Shown here in pieces: positions 53,327 to 62,917 of a stretch of 64,000 nt of DNA (position 1 is its first letter; every line of letters starts with the position of its first letter). Both the position numbers and the translations under genes were made by a program. This stretch comes from Meconema thalassinum (lineage: Eukaryota; Arthropoda; Insecta; Orthoptera; Tettigoniidae): the NCBI GenBank assembly GCA_946902985.2, contig OX336399.1, forward strand, positions 158,782,411-158,846,410. The letters are read 5' to 3'. Below the pieces are notes generated by a model. That model was given only the letters and a program-made list of their open reading frames with translations, was not told where the DNA came from and ran no database searches.

Positions 53327-54040
53327 TCAGGATGGTATGGGTTTGCTTCCCCCCACCCGTTTCTCTGTTGGCGATGTATTCATGTCTGGCGATGTTGTGG
53401 GCTTATTGTTCGCATTTTGTTCGCGTGTAATTGTGAGGGGAGTGTAGTGTCCCGCCCTAGGGTTTCCTGTGAGTAGTATGTGCAGGGCCCTATCAAATCC
53501 CGTGGTGGTGAACAGTGGCGGTGTGTGTATGTCAGTGTGTACATGTATGTTGACCTTAAGTATCTTGCCGGGAGCGGTCACTTCTACGGCGCCGGCATAG
53601 ATACCATCCCTACTCATGTATCGTTCGTAATCTTTCCTGGTCTGGAATGGGTTTTCCTGCTCGTCCGCCGCGAAATCCCGGTACTCTTCCCAGTTGTCCA
53701 GGATGTGATTGACCGTTTCCAGCCTGTACTCTCTGTGGTGGTTTTCGCTATGGCGGACTAAAAAGCTGATGGCCCTGAACAGACAGTTGCCATCCCCTTT
53801 TACGGGGTGTGTTTGGAAACGGTTCGGGGGAGGATTGTCAGCCATTTTTTTATTTGGCTGCCTCTTTCCCCTGCTCTTGCGAGTCTGTGTAGGTGAGGGG
53901 CCTCTCTGGTGTTGTGTTAGGGGAGGAACCTCCGCCGCTCTTCTAGCTGGCCGAACCTCCCCGTCTAGAAGTGTTTTGGAAACGTAGGTGTGCGTCGCCC
54001 CGTGATGTATGCCTGTCCCCCCTCGGGGTGGCTGCGCCAA
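53327..54040 (-). CDS. OTU-type cysteine protease domain in gypsy element
   Basis: 237 codons. Residues 1-70 are a basic low-complexity linker. From about 73 to 205 is an OTU domain: HPVKGDGNCLFRAISFLV with catalytic D83 and C86, RKDYERYMSRDGIYAGAVEV (the conserved YxxYMxxxGxYAxxxE line), VNIHVH, and GHYTPL with H198. All three expected catalytic residues are present. OTU proteins cleave ubiquitin or ubiquitin-like conjugates; here the substrate is unknown. Position is between gag and the aspartic protease, with no membrane or export signal. OTU domains are known in some LTR retrotransposons and viruses, so this is a family feature rather than a chance capture unless comparison shows otherwise. 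A second Met precedes residue 67 (MADNPPP) and could be a start. Confidence 0.85.
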   Translation of the reverse strand: MAQPPRGGTGIHHGATHTYVSKTLLDGEVRPARRAAEVPPLTQHQRGPSPTQTRKSRGKRQPNKKMADNPPPNRFQTHPVKGDGNCLFRAISFLVRHSENHHREYRLETVNHILDNWEEYRDFAADEQENPFQTRKDYERYMSRDGIYAGAVEVTAPGKILKVNIHVHTDIHTPPLFTTTGFDRALHILLTGNPRAGHYTPLTITREQNANNKPTTSPDMNTSPTEKRVGGSKPIPS

Positions 54041-54267
54041 CTCCCCGCTTGCGGTGGGTAACCGGGTGTGGGAAGCATTGCCCTCCTGTCTGTTCGCTGG
54101 GGTGCCTCGTCCCTGAACTCCCTCGGGTATTCGTCGGGGAGCGGATATTGTTCCGGCCCCTTCGTGTATGTATTACGAGCCTCCCGCCGTTTCTGCGGGG
54201 CTGTTTTGCCGCGTGTTCTGTTCTGTGGCCCGTTTTCTTGTCTTCGATAGGGGGGAGTGTATGTCTG

Positions 54268-54888
54268 TTACTGCGGGGGCGGGTTGACCCGGCGATTCCC
54301 CTTTCCCCTGTACTGCGGGGATGCATACCCCTGTTTGCCTGGGGGTGGGTTTTCCCGATAGTCTCCGTTTCCCCTGTACTGTGGGGAAGCATAGCCTCGC
54401 CTGCTTGGGGGTGGGTTTTCCCGATAGTCCCCGTTTCCCCTATATTGTGGTGAAGCATGGCCTTGCCTGCTTGGGGGTGGGTTTTCCCGATAGTCCCCAT
54501 TTCCCCTATATTGTGGGGAAGCATAGACCTGTCTACTTGGTGGCGGGCTGCTTCGCCGGGGAATACTGTGCTCGTACTCCGAAGGGTAGTAATCCGGTGT
54601 GTATGGGGATGTCGGTCGCCGTGGGGGATAAGTTGGCTCTACGTGTGTGTATGTGACCGGTGCATATCGTGGAGGGTAATGTGGCCTCTCCTGCGCATAC
54701 GGTGTTGTTGGCCGCTGTGGAGGGTAGTATGCTTTCTCCCGCTCGTAGTATCTCCCCTCCGTGTATCCCCTTTCCCTCTCGGGATAGTATAGTTCCTCTG
54801 TATCAGTGTTTTCTCTCCTGAGTGGCCCCCCGCCTGCCTGGATGGCAGCTATCGTTAGCTTCTCCATCCTGTTCACTAACTCATCCAT
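54268..54888 (-). CDS. Gypsy gag tail with 22-residue tandem repeats
   Basis: 206 codons. Starts MDELVNRMEKLTIAAIQ, the usual helix at the end of gypsy Gag. Then a Pro/Tyr/Arg-rich region (YYPPQRPTTPYAQERPHYPP), and from about residue 116 four to five copies of a 22-residue unit, YASPQYRGNGDYRENPPPSR plus two, corresponding to 66-bp repeats at 54350, 54416 and 54482. Likely an RNA-binding or disordered region replacing a CCHC knuckle. It is in the same frame as gag upstream, separated only by a TAA and one codon. Confidence 0.8.
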   Translation of the reverse strand: MDELVNRMEKLTIAAIQAGGGPLRRENTDTEELYYPERERGYTEGRYYEREKAYYPPQRPTTPYAQERPHYPPRYAPVTYTHVEPTYPPRRPTSPYTPDYYPSEYEHSIPRRSSPPPSRQVYASPQYRGNGDYRENPPPSRQGHASPQYRGNGDYRENPPPSRRGYASPQYRGNGDYRENPPPGKQGYASPQYRGKGNRRVNPPPQ

Positions 54889-54891
54889 CTT

Positions 54892-55701
54892 TTAGCTGGT
54901 GTTCCCCTTTTCTGGATGAAAATGCTGATTCACGGCTTTCTCCGTAGCTTTTTCTGTGATCTTTCTCCCAGCCTCTATTGTATTTATGTTGTTTAGCATG
55001 TGCTGAACCGTAGGATTATTCATTATGCATAATTTGTCCACGATTGATGGCCTAAGGCCCTGCATTAGCAACTTAACTTTCTGCTTATTAGGCATGGCAG
55101 CATTGTATTTGTCGCACATCAGCAGTATCGCATTCACATACGTCTGCGCGCTCTCTGTGGGCCCCTGTGACCTCTGTCTGATTTGATCATATAGATCCTC
55201 ATCGTCTGGTATGAGCTGGAATTTACTCTTCAGCAAAAACGTGATTTCGTCCCATGTGGCGTCTTCTAGATTGTCCTCATGGAGCTCGTACCATGTCATG
55301 GCCGATTTCGTTAAGTATGCAGGTAGGAGCCGTTTCCTGACTTCGTCACTCCAGCCATTGATCCGAGCCGTTCTATTGAAGGCCTTGAGGCATTCCTCCG
55401 GATCCTGACCCTCCCCCGCGAACTTTGTAGGGTGGATCATTGGATATTCCGTGTGCCTATTCATATCCTGCTCGTTTACTTCTCCTTGGCTATGTAATGA
55501 TTCTAGTCCGTTTAGGCTGTCTGCACTTCTGTCGTGTGATGAGGTGTTTGAATTTGTGTTGTTCTGACGGGGATTATTCTCACTCCCTGTGTATGAAACG
55601 TGTGTTACGTTGCCGGGGGGCTCGTCGCCTGATATATCGTCACTGATCGGGGGTGTAATGTCGTACTGTGTGGACTTCACTACTTCCACCGTCCTGTCCA
55701 A
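54892..55701 (-). CDS. Gypsy Gag (Retrotrans_gag domain)
   Basis: 269 codons. An acidic Ser/Asn-rich N-terminal part, then MIHPTKFAGEGQDPEECLKA and FNRTARINGWSDEVRKRLLP, AMTWYELHED, WDEITFLLKSKFQ and YVNAILLMCDKYN. These are the helices of the capsid-like Retrotrans_gag domain. Forms the particle. The true N-terminus lies upstream in other frames (see 55894-56151), separated by two frameshifts. It ends GNTS then TAA, directly in frame with the next ORF. Confidence 0.88.
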   Translation of the reverse strand: MDRTVEVVKSTQYDITPPISDDISGDEPPGNVTHVSYTGSENNPRQNNTNSNTSSHDRSADSLNGLESLHSQGEVNEQDMNRHTEYPMIHPTKFAGEGQDPEECLKAFNRTARINGWSDEVRKRLLPAYLTKSAMTWYELHEDNLEDATWDEITFLLKSKFQLIPDDEDLYDQIRQRSQGPTESAQTYVNAILLMCDKYNAAMPNKQKVKLLMQGLRPSIVDKLCIMNNPTVQHMLNNINTIEAGRKITEKATEKAVNQHFHPEKGNTS

Positions 55702-55893
55702 ATCCTGTTTTACTGTCTCTAGAATAGTATGTAGCCTATATCTAGAACCGTCTCTGTCGTGTGGGTGTCTGCTTTAGCAGTGTCTATGTCCAATAATTGT
55801 GTTATGCGCGCGAGCAGACTATCAGTCTTTTGCTCTGTGATTTGGAGTTGCTGTAACAATAGGGGATGGAGTGTTGGTAAGCAATCTGCCTCA

Positions 55894-56151
55894 CTAGCGC
55901 TGGATACTGGTGACTGTTGTCCCTGCGAACTCGTCTGGGCCTCGGATCGTGTAAAATGTGTGACGTGCTGCCGCTGCAGGGTATTGAGCGCGGATTTCTA
56001 ATGCCTGTAATTCGAGTTCCTGAAGGAGGCGTGGTGCAGTGTGTTCGGATATTAAATCGCCGTTCTTAATTTTCAACTTCGGTAGGAGTGGAGTTGTGCT
56101 AGCCGACAAATGGTGCGCGAAGTCCCTTAATGTGGTTCTAAATGTGGTCAT
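55894..56151 (-). CDS. Gypsy gag N-terminal segment (frame-shifted)
   Basis: 85 codons from MTTFRTTLRDFAHHLSASTT. A helix-rich piece (RLLQELELQALEIRAQYPAA) that probably begins Gag, being the first Met after the leader. It ends in a stop, and related coiled-coil-like sequence (LLLQQLQITEQKTDSLLAR) continues in another frame at about 55780-55880 before shifting into the main gag frame near 55745. Confidence 0.55.
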   Translation of the reverse strand: MTTFRTTLRDFAHHLSASTTPLLPKLKIKNGDLISEHTAPRLLQELELQALEIRAQYPAAAARHTFYTIRGPDEFAGTTVTSIQR

Positions 56152-56369
56152 TTGATTTCTACCGACCTTGCACTATGGGGTGGATGGGGGCGGGTGTAAT
56201 AATATAAATACAAATCCTCGTACAATAAAAACAAAAATGTGGGGTGTATTCTAGGAGAAAAAAATTCTAGTTCCGCTTGGCTACTTTCAGTATGGATCGC
56301 TCTACCACGAGGGCTCGTTGTTTGAGTCCCTTACCCTTATTTTGCGTGGTAGCGTCGCCTCCACCAATC

Positions 56370-57250
56370 TGTTTTATCCCTGTGTTGGGGGATGGGATAA
56401 ACAGGGTAGTGTAGATGTATTAATTTAGGGGTAGTTACCGAAAAGGGGTAGTTCCCCGTGATTGGGGAAGACTACTTGTGTAATGTGTTGGTGAGAGGAT
56501 GTGATCTGTTGGGGTGCGTTCCTACAGGGTGCGTCTACCTGTTAGGGGATGAATGTCTAAGACTGTGCTATTAACTTAGCCTGCCAATTAAGTATGAGCG
56601 AGCGTTAGCGAGCTCATGTGCAGAGTCGACGACTCTGCACGCTGCAGCCTGGCTGCTTGCTCGAATACAATGAGATTCCTGACGGTGCAGTTCCTGGCCT
56701 TCACGGTCAGGGGCAATTAGGACTAAGGTCAGGTTGGACGTAGGGATGTAAAACTAGGTGAAATGAGTAGTAGATGTGTGTGTTTACTGACCAAGTATTT
56801 ATTGGTCAGTGGCGATAATGTACTGTCCGTTTAAGTGGGGGACGAGTATGAAACAAAGTACAAAGTGTATGAATACAAAAGTGTTCTGGGTTAGGTGTTA
56901 CAATAATTAGGAATCTGAGCACACGGCTAGTTCTCACCTGGTGACGTTGTGATGGGCTGGAACGGACCTGGAGGAGTAGAGCCGCCGGCCATGAATAGAT
57001 AGATGGGCTCTCCTGGGTCTAGCTTTTAAGGCTTCCCCCACCGCTTACTCGGCGTTTCCTCACTGTTGCTGTTCCAGATAGTGTGTTTGTTTGTGAGTTG
57101 TGCAAGCGTGGCTGTCAGCGATACCGCTGTGCCTGCTCGTGTCAAAGAAGTGTGTAAGGCTTATGGCATGCCTGTGAGGGTGGTTTATGGTGAAAGATGA
57201 AGGGGTGGGTTAGGTCCTAGGTCCTAGGGGTACTGCCCCTGGGCTGTACA
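56370..57250 (-). repeat. 5' LTR of the gypsy element
   Basis: 881 bp; drives the minus-strand genes. Contains the AATAAA polyadenylation context near 56798-56805 and a possible splice donor (CACCAGGTGAG, minus strand) near 56934-56944. Candidate primer binding site TGGTGGAGGCGACG starts at 56366; I could not match it to a tRNA. Confidence 0.92.
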
Positions 57251-57448
57251 AGTGGGAGGAGTGGGACTGTTCTAGCTCGACTCATCGCTCGCGTCACTTT
57301 TGAACGCGATACGAATTGTCACGCGTACCGCTGGATATAGTTTGGCAGGATACGTTTTCTAGATATGAATAGGATGAAAGGCAGCATTTTTCTGAATATA
57401 TAGAAACATGAATCACAATTCGACGTCCAGTAGTTTATTTTCTATGTT

Positions 57449-57669
57449 ATTTTAAAATTGGCTGGCTGCGTGACTCAGCGGCAACGTTCTCGCTTGCTCT
57501 GCCCAAGGTTGCAGGATCGAATCCTGGCGCAGTCAGCTGGCATTTGAGGGTGCGCAAATGCGAGGGAGCCATATCGTAGATTTACTGGCACGTTAAAGCT
57601 CCCCTTCGTCTCTAAAAGCCGCAGTAGTTAAAAGGGACGTAGAACAAATAACAATAATATTTTAAAATT
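57449..57669 (+). repeat. SINE2 (copy b) with 11-bp target duplication
   Basis: The body is 57460-57658: GGCTGGCTGCGTGACTCAGC (A box region), GGATCGAATCC (B box), GCGCAGTCAGCTGGCATTTG, TTTACTGGCACGTTAAAGC. A 15-bp stretch present in copy a (15045-15277) is absent near 57603. ATTTTAAAATT at 57449-57459 and 57659-57669. Confidence 0.88.
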
Positions 57670-57949
57670 ATTTGAAAGAGGACACCACCCATCTATCATT
57701 AATCACTCACTCATCAATTACTGCCCGTAAAACCTTCTGCAATGTAAGCGTGGTTTTATATCAATATTGTTGTTGCAAAACACTTTCAGTGTGCAATGTT
57801 TTTTAACATGTCTTGTCGTAATAGAAACAAGCCTTAAAGAAAACTAATCAGTTAGCACATCACACGAAATAAAATAAAATATAAAGAAAAGTACGGTACA
57901 TGAAAATAGACAAACCCAAAGAATAGGAAACTGGGAATTTATTTATTTT

Positions 57950-58485
57950 GTGCTCAATAATGCATTTCGTTCTTCGAGGACGAATGTCCTGCTTCTCCGT
58001 CAAAACTGTTCTGTTATTCAGTGTCTTCCTCCACTTGAATCCCATTTGACGTAAAAGACGTCGTAATCTCTCTCTAATGCCTCAAAAATTAATGTCCTGT
58101 TGTAACTTAGAAAGTAACAGTCGAAGCGTGGGAATTATAATTTCGTGCAAAGCAATATCATATATACATCGTCGTATTACTTCTTAATTGAAATTATCCG
58201 CTGAAGATTTGGTGGCTGCTCGTGGTCTTGCTTTACCGGGTGTGGATAAAAATGTAGACAGGCCTTCCATCTACTCTAAAACCTTCTTTTTTTAAAACTT
58301 ACTATCGCCCTAATTGTACGCTCAGGAACTCCAGCGGCCACCGCTGCCCGTTTGCCGAATTTATTTATAGGTATATCAACACCCCTTTCCGCTTCTTGTT
58401 TCATGAAATTGTGCACATTAGATATTATTTCTCTCGCCTGACTGTGTAATGTTTTTGTTTTTAACTTGGACAACACCGGAGGCAT
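57950..58485 (-). pseudogene. Tc1/mariner-superfamily transposase N-terminal remnant
   Basis: The minus frame begins MPPVLSKLKTKTLHSQAREI, then KRAAVAAGVPERTIRAI (a helix-turn-helix), and after frame changes STFLSTPGKARPRAATKS, EVIRRCIYDIALHEIIIPTL and RLLRQMGFKWRKTLNNRTVL. This is the N-terminal DNA-binding half of a transposase family common in insects (paired-like HTH with a GFKWRKT line). The catalytic half is absent. Three stops. No TIR found. Confidence 0.6.
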
Positions 58486-58489
58486 TGCG

Positions 58490-60300
58490 ACCGTGGATCG
58501 TCAGTGTCTTTCAAACCCGTGGCCTACTATAAGAACACAACAAGAAGTTTACTGGTGTATCAATATTACGCACGTATTCAGTCGAGAGCAAAGGATTTAA
58601 ACACACACAAAACCTGCGATTTCAACTTGGCTAGAAAGAGCATCCGAGAAAACCAAGGTTAAGAGCAAACTGTTTCGATACCAGCCACTGCTGAGCTGGA
58701 GAGCCAATGTAATGTTGCCAAGTTGTTGCACAATGCCGCGCGGGTGAGCGAAGCTCTCGTCTACATTGCGTAGCATTATGTTATCACGGCCAAGTCAACG
58801 CAGAGAATGAATGATGTTGCCACATCGGGACTCGGGGAGTCAGGACGTGTCACGTGTGCCAGAGGAGGTGGGAACGAATTAAAGTGCGTAACTGAGTCGC
58901 GGCAGACATTCCTGGGTCGGACTTTACCATACCCATTTCAAATTGCTGGTTGTTACGATTAAGCATCAAGTCGAGCTTAATCTTTATTCTGTGAATAATA
59001 TACTGTCTAACCAATCTAATACAACTATTTTTTTTAAATTTATGTCTCACATGTTACGCATCCAAAATTGCCTGCCTTGCAAGAGGGTTCCATTGAAATC
59101 ATACACAACATTACGAAGTCTATCACTATTGAATTCACCATTTTGTCTATATTCGATTAAGAGTGCGAATCTTAGTCACTTTGATTATGGCACAAACATT
59201 GCAGGATAATTTAACTACTGTATTATAAATTGTTTCGATTGTAGAAAATGTAACACTGCAGGTTAAGAATCTACAACTGCAATGTTAGATTGCTGTTCAT
59301 TCGTAGCAATAATCGCTTTGTTCTCAAGAAATGAGCCACCGTACTATTGCACACCTTTAAAATAAAAATGTACAGTATTTCGCGACACGAATAACGAACG
59401 CGGAAAGGCGAGCCGGCATAATATGGCGAGAGTATAATACAGTCAGGCCCATATTTAACGTTCTTGACGCCTCTGGGAGTAATCAACATGCAAAATTTCA
59501 TTTTCATAGCCCTTGTGGTTACAAAGATACGATGATTATCGAGTGAGTCCCTCCTGTTTGGATTATATACAATAAGAAAAGATTGCATTATTTACCTTTA
59601 AAGGAAATACAAATCCATTCGTATATGATGCACACAAAATTAATAAATAATACTGTAAGCACACAAGACACAGTCTAGGCGGCCGTTCATGTGAAAACAA
59701 TACACACGAATGGAATGTAGGCTACGCGCATATAAATTACAACATTCCTTTGTAATATTACTCAAGTGTCTAATTAAAAGCGAAAGCACACCAGAACTAT
59801 TGCATAACTGACATAATATGTAGGATGATTTTAACCTTCCGGTGGGTGCTACAGATCTGACAGGCGCACGAGTTAATTCTTATCTCATATTCGTCAACTC
59901 CCTTTCAGTAGTTACGTCTTTCCACATGACATTCAAGTCCACATCGGCCAGTTTGTAAATGACCCTCCTACACATTTGCTGTTGTTGCAAAAGTGATATG
60001 CGAGGCAGATTGCGCTTGATCGAGCACCATTACGTAATAGACTATGTAGAGAACGAATGAGTATATTCACTAATTGAAGCAAAACTATTCTTCAGCAAAT
60101 ATTGTAAATTTAAAAAATTCAGATTTCTGAGGTGTGCCAGACAGGCTTAATGCGCCTACTGCCACTATACAGTATTTAATGTTTGGCCTGTCGGAATGTT
60201 AAATATGTGAAGTATTTATGGTTAGTACAAATTAATTAGAATACTGTAAGCACTTTTGAAAAAAAAAAGCATTTGTTCTCAGTCTGATTTTCATATCGTT
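58490..60300. other. No gene recognised; short shared repeat at 58988-59050
   Basis: The line AATAATATACTGTCTAACCA and following bases to AAATTTATG also occur at 40461-40530, so a small repeat is present. Otherwise AT-rich with no coding support. Confidence 0.4.
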
Positions 60301-60469
60301 TTATTTTTCAAGGATCCAGGGGGGGGGGCATGGCCCCCCTGCCGCCCCCCCCCCCCCCGTATGGGCGCCCATGATGATATCCTTACCTAATTGGTCAAAC
60401 AGCTGTACCGTAAAGAAAATCTTGAGCTCTGATTGTTGGAAAACCTGTATCATAATGAAACAAGAAATA
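60301..60469. repeat. G/C homopolymer block with ATGGGCGCCCAT palindrome
   Basis: G9, CCATGGCCCCCC-type and C13 runs at 60318-60358, followed by ATGGGCGCCCAT. The same palindrome next to a G15 run occurs at about 39509-39548. Probably the end of an unidentified transposon. Confidence 0.35.
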
Positions 60470-60980
60470 CAGGGCACCAGGAAATGTTCTCCGCAGCGAC
60501 TACGTGCTGCTGCGAGAGGTAGCGTCGACAGTTTAGTTGGCAGCATGGTGTTTGACAGGGTACAGTGAAGGCCACACGTGTGGGTTGTGGGCTGTCGAAA
60601 TCGTCAGTGTGTATAGATAGATTATTGGAAGAGTGTAACTGTATACAGGCGGTAATGTTTACCACTGAAGAGAGAGCTTTTTAGGAGGAATACGTGTTTT
60701 GCAAAGGCGATTGGTTTACAGAAAATGTAAAACTTTATTTCAGGGGCGGTTTCCTAATTCAAAGTGTCCAAACCGGGATACTGTTCGAGATTTGATAAGT
60801 AAATTTCGTGTGACCGGCTCACAACTAATCCAAAAACGATTGATGAACTAAAAGCGAATATCATTAATTATGTGCAGTCTATTACGCAAGAAACTTTAGT
60901 GAAAGTCTTCAACAATATTTGTAAACGTGTTGAAGTTTGTCTTCGAACACAAAGACAACACTTCCAGCATCTGTTATGAA
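60470..60980 (+). pseudogene. DUF4817-type element, internal deletion derivative
   Basis: Begins CAGGGCACCAGGAAATGTTC after TA, matching 36377 onward. It keeps fragments of the N-terminal HTH (TTEERAF, EYVFCKGDWFTENVKL, VSKFRVTGS-like) and then jumps to the C-terminal end (NPKTIDELKANIINYVQSIT, RVEVCLRTQRQHFQHLL, stop). The catalytic core is missing, as in MITE-forming deletions. Confidence 0.65.
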
Positions 60981-61009
60981 TGGCTGTGGTGAGAACCAAC
61001 TGTTTGTTT

Positions 61010-61560
61010 GTTTTGATACAAGCGACAGCGATTTAACCATCCCAGCGCAGTGAAACTTGGGAAACAAAATGTTTATACACATTGTAACGCACTGACATCT
61101 ACTTTAGTTCAATTGTTTACATAACCTCAAGATGGCGACTGTGCGAAATTTTTAAATTACGTTTTTATTTCTTGTGTCCTAATCATGCGATCGAAGTCAA
61201 CGTTTGAATAATGAACCTACGCTAAAATCATCATCTAATAGTGCATTACTCTATCCACTACATATATTAAAATCCAACATGGCGGCCATCCGAATTATTT
61301 AGACGGTTCTCAATATCTACTAATCTATGACAACAATCAAACTGAAATATTGTATGTTGATGACGATGATGATAATTGTTGTTTTAAGGGGCCTATTGTA
61401 TGTTGATAAAGGCTATTAACATAAGTTCACCTATAGGACTTTCAATAACCTGGTGAGCACAAATGCAATATGACGGTGACGCAAAATTTAAATATTTAAA
61501 TGGACGTATCTCACGATTTAACGATCCGAGCGCAGTGAAAATAGGCTAAAAATTGTGCTT
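61010..61560 (-). repeat. HINE-like repeat copy F, truncated and rearranged
   Basis: Reverse modules (CTCAAGATGGCGACTGTGCG, TCCAACATGGCGGCCATCCG, AATATGACGGTGACGC). At the right it ends GAAAATAGGCTAAAAATTG, which is the forward 3' terminus fused directly onto reverse-oriented module sequence. A short foreign piece (GTTGTTTTAAGGGGCC) lies at 61379-61394. Confidence 0.7.
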
Positions 61561-61894
61561 AATTCAAAATTACAGTATGTTGGCATGTTGAGTTAGCTGG
61601 ATCTTGGCCCTTGGGAGTCAATGTGCCCTTGCGCTAAAACGTTTGGAGTCCCTAGTTTAGCTCATTTATGCTCCAGCGGGGCATCCAGCTTCACAATGCG
61701 ATAGGTTGTCTGTGTGAAAATGTCACCGCCATTGCGATTTGTGAGTAAAAGACAGAAACTAGCACTAATTTGTGTTGGTTTGTTCTTGTTACAAAGGAAA
61801 GAAAGAAAAAAGAAGGAAAGTGTAGGTGAATTTCCAACAAATCCTATAAAGCAGCTTTTCTTATTTGTCTATCTACTTAAATAATACAGTACGC
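61561..61894. other. No recognisable feature
   Basis: Nothing matched; A-rich run near 61798-61818. Confidence 0.35.
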
Positions 61895-62110
61895 TAATGT
61901 TTCACAAAACTCAAGCTCCTAACGAGAGGGAGTTGGAAGGTGTGGTTTGTACCAAAATCTTCCAAATCGTCGCAATAGCACAGGAAAAATCTTGCATTTC
62001 TTGAAAAGTCAACGGGAATATATATATATGTTTTTAAAGTGCTTTTAAACAAATAAGACGATAGTCCCGGGCTGAACTGTGTCCCGTACAGCCGCATAGC
62101 ACTAGGGCCG
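61895..62110 (+). repeat. Interspersed repeat X, copy 2
   Basis: Homologous to 17284-17500 (see shared lines there). Part of the AAACAAATAA...GACGATAG portion appears again just downstream at about 62205-62230, so the repeat may continue to about 62300. Confidence 0.6.
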
Positions 62111-62310
62111 GGCGGGTAGTCTGTACACATGGGGCGCACACAACCCGCAGCAGTGATGAATTGCTCTCTGATTTCATAAATAACGACAATTTGTTTAAAA
62201 ATTACGTTTAAACAAATAAACACATAAATAGAAGCCCGCATAACAGTAAAGTCAGGCGGGTGGTTAATACACATCCGAGAGTCTCGCACGGGTCCGCTAG
62301 TTAGAATAAT

Positions 62311-62786
62311 TTTGGGAACTGGGATTCCAAAGGCACGGTTCTTCTTTGTATGAATTCTCCAAAAGTCTCTTTATATTCATGATATTCCACTACCCGCCCA
62401 ACAACCGATTACTTTGTCACACCATTACGTATGGGCTGGATGCTCCGCCGGCCGGCACAAACATGCCATCAGGACGGACGGCAAGTGGTGGGGGAAGCTG
62501 GCTGGACGTATTACTTGACGTTACAGACAGTTAGGAACAGGGCTCCGAGTGAAAGCCGAAGTTAAACGATTGACTTCACGTCACCACATGGTAGCTTTAC
62601 GATTGGTTACGAAGTGAGAAGCTTATTATCCTCTCTGTTTCAAAATAAATCATGTGATTGTACCAGAGCTTATCTATATTTACGACACACTACTAAATGT
62701 AAAATACTGTAGTGTTATATTCAACATTATCATATTCTCAGAATACATTACATTGAAGTACCTCCATTTTCAGCTCATTGCACGAC
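62311..62786. other. No recognisable feature
   Basis: Nothing supported; one short frame at 62346-62534 has no motif. Confidence 0.35.
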
Positions 62787-62858
62787 GGCTTGTTGGTCTA
62801 GGGGTGTAATTCCTGCTTCGGGCGCTAGAGGTCCCGGGTTCTAACCCCTGAAGTGTCC
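62787..62858 (+). pseudogene. tRNA-Pro(CGG)-like pseudogene
   Basis: GGCTTGTTGGTCTAGGGGTG and CTTCGGGCG with AGGTCCCGGG match a eukaryotic tRNA-Pro over the first three quarters, with CGG in the anticodon position. The anticodon stem has two mismatches, the T stem one, the acceptor stem at least two, and the B box is GGTTCTAACCC. So it is not a working tRNA; it may be a SINE head. Confidence 0.65.
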
Positions 62859-62917
62859 AGCATTTTTACTTTTTTTTATCACTTGAAAGGATTCAAAAAG
62901 TGTATAAAAGAACCTTA

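Larger units (their letters stand above)
41272..57250 (-). mobile_element. Ty3/gypsy LTR retrotransposon, complete, 15,979 bp
   Basis: LTRs of exactly 881 bp at 41272-42152 and 56370-57250, starting TG and ending CA, flanked by the 4-bp duplication AGTG (41268-41271, 57251-57254). About 18 mismatches between LTRs by eye (about 2 percent), so insertion is fairly recent. Minus-strand order from the 5' LTR (right): candidate primer site starting TGGTGGAGGCGACG three bases inside, gag, gag tail, OTU, protease, RT-RNase H, integrase, a long 3' region, 3' LTR. Protease, RT, RNase H, then integrase is the Ty3/gypsy order. Several frameshifts and stops disable this copy. Confidence 0.93.

Noticed and set aside
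62787..62858. Functional tRNA-Pro
   Set aside because: Mismatches in acceptor, anticodon and T stems and an altered B box.
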